Origin: JBAZKV01 sp964443545
Lineage (GTDB): Bacteria > Margulisbacteria > WOR-1 > JAKLHX01 > JBAZKV01
Length of the DNA: 41,856 bases
NCBI GenBank assembly: GCA_964443545.1
Contig: CAYUCV010000012.1
Coordinates: forward strand, 1 to 41,856
Direction of reading: 5' to 3'
The number at the start of each line of letters is the position of its first letter. Position 1 is the stretch's first letter. The position numbers and the translations under genes were made by a program. Of the stretch, positions 38,509-41,856 are shown piece after piece. The notes below the pieces were generated by a model. That model saw nothing but the letters and a program-made list of their open reading frames with translations, ran no database searches and was not told the DNA's origin.

Positions 38509-39441
38509 TTATCTGGCGCCGGCTATAAAGAACCAGACCGGCAGATATATTATAGCCCCAAGCGAGGAAAAAAGAATGAGAGAGGCTACGGTCTCCTTGT
38601 AAAAATCGTATCTTTCGCTAAGAACTATCGTAGAGATGGCAACCGGCATTGCCGACATCATTATGATCACGGTTGAGTCAAGTCCCGAAGTGCCTATCAG
38701 TCCGGTAAAAAGCACCGCGAGCGCCGGCAGCAGGATAACTCGCGGCAGCGCCAGGAAAAAGCCTTCCGCAAGATGGCCGTAGCTTCTTCCGTAGAGGAAT
38801 ACTCCGAGCATGAAGATGGCTACCGTAGATGTTGTTGCCCCCAGCATGTGAAGCATATGTGATACAGGGGTTGGAAACCTTACGCCGAGAAGGGACATAG
38901 AAAAGGCCGCCAATACAGAAAGAATAAGCGGATTCTTAGAAAGAGACCGCGCCACCGTCGCAATGGCCTTTATTAAGGACTTCCCCTTTTGTCTGTGGAT
39001 CTCAAGAACGGTTATTGCCACAGCAACACTGACCATAGCCATTACCGAAGATGAAAGCGCCGCCAGTGTCTCGCCTTGTGTTCCGGGAAAGGCAAAGAGT
39101 ATGAAAGGAACTCCAAAAAAGGCGTAACTGCCGAAAACAGTGCTTATTAGCAGTTTGAACAGCAGGTCCCGCTCGAATCTGATCAGTACAAAGGCAAGAA
39201 GATAAAGTATCATGACGGCAAAAGTAGGGGCGAGCGCCGCCGCTATAAAACGCAGGACTTCCTTTGAAAAACTAAGTGAGCTCAGGTTGGCAAGAAAAAA
39301 CGCGGGCAGGGCAAAGTAGAACACATATGCGCTAAAGACCCTCTCGTCCCCCTGCTTAAGAATGCCGTACCTTCTTGCCAGATATCCAAGACCTATCAGG
39401 AAAAATATGGGAAACACGGCATTGGTAAGGACCTGGATCAT
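38509..39441 (-). CDS. AEC-family transporter (auxin efflux carrier type)
   Basis: A 310-residue inner-membrane protein with about ten helices in two halves. The first half contains FPIFFLIGLGYLARRYG and ALPAFFLANLS, the second SKNPLILSVLAAFS and LFYGR-like LYGRSY. Bacterial AEC proteins move organic acids such as malate or malonate; the substrate here is not shown. It is coupled to the flavin reductase gene by a 4-base overlap (ATGA), and the flavodiiron gene follows after 10 bases, an unusual company for a carboxylate transporter. Either it supplies a reductant or it is merely co-transcribed. Confidence 0.88.
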   Translation of the reverse strand: MIQVLTNAVFPIFFLIGLGYLARRYGILKQGDERVFSAYVFYFALPAFFLANLSSLSFSKEVLRFIAAALAPTFAVMILYLLAFVLIRFERDLLFKLLISTVFGSYAFFGVPFILFAFPGTQGETLAALSSSVMAMVSVAVAITVLEIHRQKGKSLIKAIATVARSLSKNPLILSVLAAFSMSLLGVRFPTPVSHMLHMLGATTSTVAIFMLGVFLYGRSYGHLAEGFFLALPRVILLPALAVLFTGLIGTSGLDSTVIIMMSAMPVAISTIVLSERYDFYKETVASLILFSSLGAIIYLPVWFFIAGAR

Positions 39442-39959
39442 TTTTGTGCTTCCGGGCCCCTGTAGGTCGGGGCGTTTTTGGGCTCTTTGCCCTTTAGATG
39501 TTCGTGGTAGTAGGCGTATGTCATGGGTATGGCATCGCTCAGGATCTCTTCCCCGGTTACTTCACCGATAAAGAGCGTGTGGGTGCCGGTTTCGCATTGG
39601 CTGACGACTTTTGCGCTTAATATAGCGGCCGAATGCTCCGTAACCGCCGGGCATCCGTTATCCAGCATCTTGTAAGAGGTATCCTTGAACTTGTCGATAT
39701 CCCTGCCGCTCTTAAAACCGAACTTGCCGACAAAGGTCATCGGGACATCTTGAGAGAGAATAGAAACTGAGAACGCTCCGCTTTCAGAAATGTATTGATG
39801 GGTAAGGTTCTGCTTGTTGATGCACACGGCTATCTTAGCGGGCTCGGCGGTGACCTGGAACACCGTGTTGGCGATCTGCCCGTTCAGCCGGCCCTTAAAG
39901 CCTGAGCTGACCACATACAGGCCGTAACTGATCTTATGGATCGCCCTGGGATTTGCCAT
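39438..39959 (-). CDS. Flavin reductase-like FMN-binding protein
   Basis: 173 residues starting MANPRAIHKISYGLYVVSS. The split-barrel flavin reductase fold is indicated by RLNGQIANTVFQVTAEP, AVCINKQNLTHQYI, GAFSVSIL and GTHTLFIGEV. Such domains are found fused to rubredoxin in high-molecular-weight rubredoxin and pass NADH electrons to flavodiiron proteins. The gene starts the operon that leads to the flavodiiron gene, so it may be its reductase. TGATATAAT lies 14 bases upstream of the ATG with no Shine-Dalgarno sequence; an in-frame TTG at 39974 overlaps this -10 box and is rejected. Confidence 0.92.
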   Translation of the reverse strand: MANPRAIHKISYGLYVVSSGFKGRLNGQIANTVFQVTAEPAKIAVCINKQNLTHQYISESGAFSVSILSQDVPMTFVGKFGFKSGRDIDKFKDTSYKMLDNGCPAVTEHSAAILSAKVVSQCETGTHTLFIGEVTGEEILSDAIPMTYAYYHEHLKGKEPKNAPTYRGPEAQK

Positions 39960-39973
39960 ATGAGTTTGGAACA

Positions 39974-39982
39974 ATTATATCA
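39974..39982 (-). promoter_or_regulatory. Extended -10 promoter of the flavin reductase operon
   Basis: On the minus strand TGATATAAT (39982 to 39974) is the head of the flavin reductase/AEC/flavodiiron operon. The ATG lies 14 bases downstream and no Shine-Dalgarno site lies between, so a leader of about 7 bases is expected. Confidence 0.65.
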
Positions 39983-40004
39983 CGGGGGAAATAAGGCACG
40001 ATAA

Positions 40005-41828
40005 CTAGGGACGGATAGCTTCGGAAAGACTATCGGCAAGGTTAATCATAACGGCTCCGCCATGCAGAATACGGTTCATGTCAGCGGCAATGATCTCAAG
40101 CTGGGCTCTGACAGACGCGATAACACCATGATCATCCATATCCCTAACATTTTCCCCTAATAGTCTTCTTGCTTCTTCCCTTATCGCCCTGGAAAGAACT
40201 TCCCTTAGGGCCAGGTCGTTTTCTAGCCCGGGACATTCAAGGCACGCCTCGTTCCAAAATAGCGCCCAGTTCTTAAGGATGAGCCGGAACCTAACATCAG
40301 GAGCGAATTTCTGCAGATCCATTGCCCTGGTCTCATAATCAATGAACACAACTTCTCCGCTCTTTGCTAGTATTATGTTCTTAGAAGTCGGGTCGCCATG
40401 CACAAAATCCTGCATATGGGTAAGGTGCAAAAGCGCTATCGCCCTGCTGTTCTTGCGCCTGCCTTCTTCCTGCGTCATTTTGGCACCTGCTTCGGAAGGA
40501 AGATACATTCTATCGATGTATTCATAGCAGTAAAAATGGAGTCTCCTTTTGCTGTCCGGAATGGACCTTGAAAATATCGTCGCATATCTTGCGCCCGGGA
40601 TCCGGATGCCCGAAAGTCTCCCTATCAATCCGGCCCGGACATCAAGCTGCTCATCGCTGAGGACCTGGGGCGCCTGGGGATGATAGGCCTTAACCACAAC
40701 ATGTTCTCCGCTCGAGCGTTCCATTAGAAAACATCTTGCTTCTGTTCCTTCGCCTTCGGCAAGGCGCCCTTCATTAAGCAGGCTCATCATCCAAAATTTG
40801 CGCCCGCCCTGCATGGGCTGTATCGGCAGAAACAGCCTGGAGCCGGAGGTTTCTTCAAAATCCTCTTGAGTAGAAAGCGACATTCGGGCTATTTTGCGGG
40901 ACAGGGCATAGTTGGCCGCCGGGTCCATCCAGTCTTGAAGCCCAAAAAACAGCATTCCTCTATTCAGCACATCGTGCATAGTATGCTGACCCGGCAAGGT
41001 TCCGGCATTAAGCCTGATCAGATTTTCAGTCTGAAAGGGCAGGTTTTCTGCGTAACTTAAACGGTACTCGGACGCCAGTTCCTCAATAAAATCCCCTACA
41101 AATTCCTCCGGGTCAAAGGGTTCCGAGTGTTTGAAGATGTTGAACATTGCCGGCTGTAGCCCCCTGGTTTTCCATCCCGCTCCTCTTAAAAAAACATGGG
41201 TATCGACCCGCGCGTCAGATGAAACAGGATTCCCAAGGTCGTCGGTAAGAATTATGCCGCGATCATGATATGAGTCCTCCAGAAAGTCATCCGCCAGGTC
41301 CGCGCCGCTTGTGCCGCCCATCCATTGCGCCATGGCAAAAAGTTCCGCGTCTTCATGGAATACCCCAATGAGTTTTTCGGCCGTCGAGGAGCCAAAAAGG
41401 ATCGACTTGCTCACCAGCGCTACTTTTTCCCCGCCGACCAGGCCAGCCAGGCCCCAGATAAGAGGATCATTTGGGATGACATGGTAGTCAGCCCCCATCG
41501 TTGTCGTCTTCCACTCCGCGAAGAATTCTCTAAAAATACGCGGGGCGCTTTCAAGCCCTCTAAACTCGCCCCTTTTTATCCTGCCAAGCACCCTATCCCT
41601 GAGCTGTGGATTGACAGGCACCCCCTTGACTTCATAGCCAAAGATATCTCTGACCCCTATTCCCCGGAGATCAATTGAAAAGACTATGCTGCCGTTTTGC
41701 CGCCTAATATCGGTGATAGCTGCCCGGTAAGGACCTATCGCCCTGCCCGGGCCAGTTTTTGTTGCCAGTGTACCCATCAATGGTTTCTCTATAAAAATGC
41801 GGCCGGATTTCATTTGGATATCGGACAT
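40005..41828 (-). CDS. Large orphan protein with C-terminal kinase-like (APH/choline-kinase type) domain
   Basis: 607 residues, no signal peptide or obvious membrane segment. The C-terminal part (about 365-560) is kinase-like: Lys380 in HVVVKAYHP, catalytic loop VHGDPTSKNIIL (His477, Asp479, Asn484) and IDYETR (Asp497 in DFG position). This resembles phosphotransferases of the aminoglycoside/choline or LPS-kinase kind; here all catalytic residues are kept. Residues 1-360 match no family I recognise; they include a glycine-rich stretch (MGGTSGADLADD) after FHEDAELF. The target could be a small molecule or a protein. No Shine-Dalgarno sequence was found before ATG 41828, but the window ends 28 bases upstream, so the promoter cannot be judged. 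Confidence 0.78.
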   Translation of the reverse strand: MSDIQMKSGRIFIEKPLMGTLATKTGPGRAIGPYRAAITDIRRQNGSIVFSIDLRGIGVRDIFGYEVKGVPVNPQLRDRVLGRIKRGEFRGLESAPRIFREFFAEWKTTTMGADYHVIPNDPLIWGLAGLVGGEKVALVSKSILFGSSTAEKLIGVFHEDAELFAMAQWMGGTSGADLADDFLEDSYHDRGIILTDDLGNPVSSDARVDTHVFLRGAGWKTRGLQPAMFNIFKHSEPFDPEEFVGDFIEELASEYRLSYAENLPFQTENLIRLNAGTLPGQHTMHDVLNRGMLFFGLQDWMDPAANYALSRKIARMSLSTQEDFEETSGSRLFLPIQPMQGGRKFWMMSLLNEGRLAEGEGTEARCFLMERSSGEHVVVKAYHPQAPQVLSDEQLDVRAGLIGRLSGIRIPGARYATIFSRSIPDSKRRLHFYCYEYIDRMYLPSEAGAKMTQEEGRRKNSRAIALLHLTHMQDFVHGDPTSKNIILAKSGEVVFIDYETRAMDLQKFAPDVRFRLILKNWALFWNEACLECPGLENDLALREVLSRAIREEARRLLGENVRDMDDHGVIASVRAQLEIIAADMNRILHGGAVMINLADSLSEAIRP

Positions 41829-41856
41829 TCATGGATTGTTGCTGGAGGCATGGTTT

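Noticed and set aside
39960..39974. TTG start of the flavin reductase at 39974
   Set aside because: It overlaps the -10 box TGATATAAT; ATG 39959 gives the family N-terminus.
1..41856. CRISPR array, prophage, transposase, rRNA
   Set aside because: No regularly spaced direct repeats, no phage or transposase proteins, and no rRNA-like sequence were seen.

Overview
The window looks like a chromosomal stretch of an anaerobic, two-membraned (diderm) bacterium that is not a well-known model. An outer membrane is implied by BamA and TamB. A strictly anaerobic, oxygen-detoxifying life is implied by rubrerythrin, desulfoferrodoxin, rubredoxin, flavodiiron protein and PerR. Genes are dense, moderate in GC, and often overlap by 1-4 bases. 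No phage, insertion sequence, CRISPR array or rRNA was seen. The gene style (split PASTA kinase, alternative GlmU, UbiA-type phosphoribosyltransferase, orphan kinase-like proteins) resembles uncultivated lineages such as Saganbacteria/Margulisbacteria (WOR-1), but that placement is a guess without a search.

Layout. 1-594: non-coding, rich in inverted repeats. 595-2308 (+): small helical protein, single-domain response regulator and membrane histidine kinase. 2309-3943 (-): glucose-6-phosphate isomerase. 4039-5241 (+): MFS transporter. 5244-15332 (-): ruvB, lapA-like, tamB, bamA, rsmG, parA, parB, that is, recombination, outer-membrane assembly, ribosome methylation and chromosome partitioning. 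15402-16652 (+): orphan protein with a degenerate kinase-like motif. 16604-20142 (-): pcrA helicase and a lytic transglycosylase. 20177-23337 (+): galT, tlyA, a membrane-anchored nuclease-like protein and nadK. 23436-23831 (-): two tiny unknown genes. 23908-29261 (+): carA, a probable pseudokinase, a separate PASTA protein, rpe, ribD and a UbiA-family enzyme. 29258-30193 (-): pyrB. 30238-33454 (+): ackA, nagB, alternative glmU. Then tRNA-Gln(TTG) at 33480-33550, a YggU-family gene (-), a GHKL-ATPase orphan (+), an Ogg2-like glycosylase (-), and the oxygen-defence cluster 35702-39959 (-). The window ends with a 607-residue kinase-like orphan (-).

How genes work together. The oxygen-defence block runs flavin reductase, AEC transporter, flavodiiron protein, PerR, rubredoxin, desulfoferrodoxin, rubrerythrin. 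It has two visible lesions: the flavodiiron gene is split by a frame change with about 30 residues missing, and desulfoferrodoxin is broken in a run of nine G. The ackA-nagB-glmU run links amino-sugar turnover to acetate and ATP.

The most general signal is promoter placement. At least seven genes (MFS gene, parA, tamB, ruvB, pcrA, galT, carA) have a near-consensus -10 box ending only 6-9 bases before the start codon and no Shine-Dalgarno sequence. This predicts leaderless mRNAs, whereas many genes inside operons keep good Shine-Dalgarno sites. Most of these boxes carry the extended form TGN-TATAAT.
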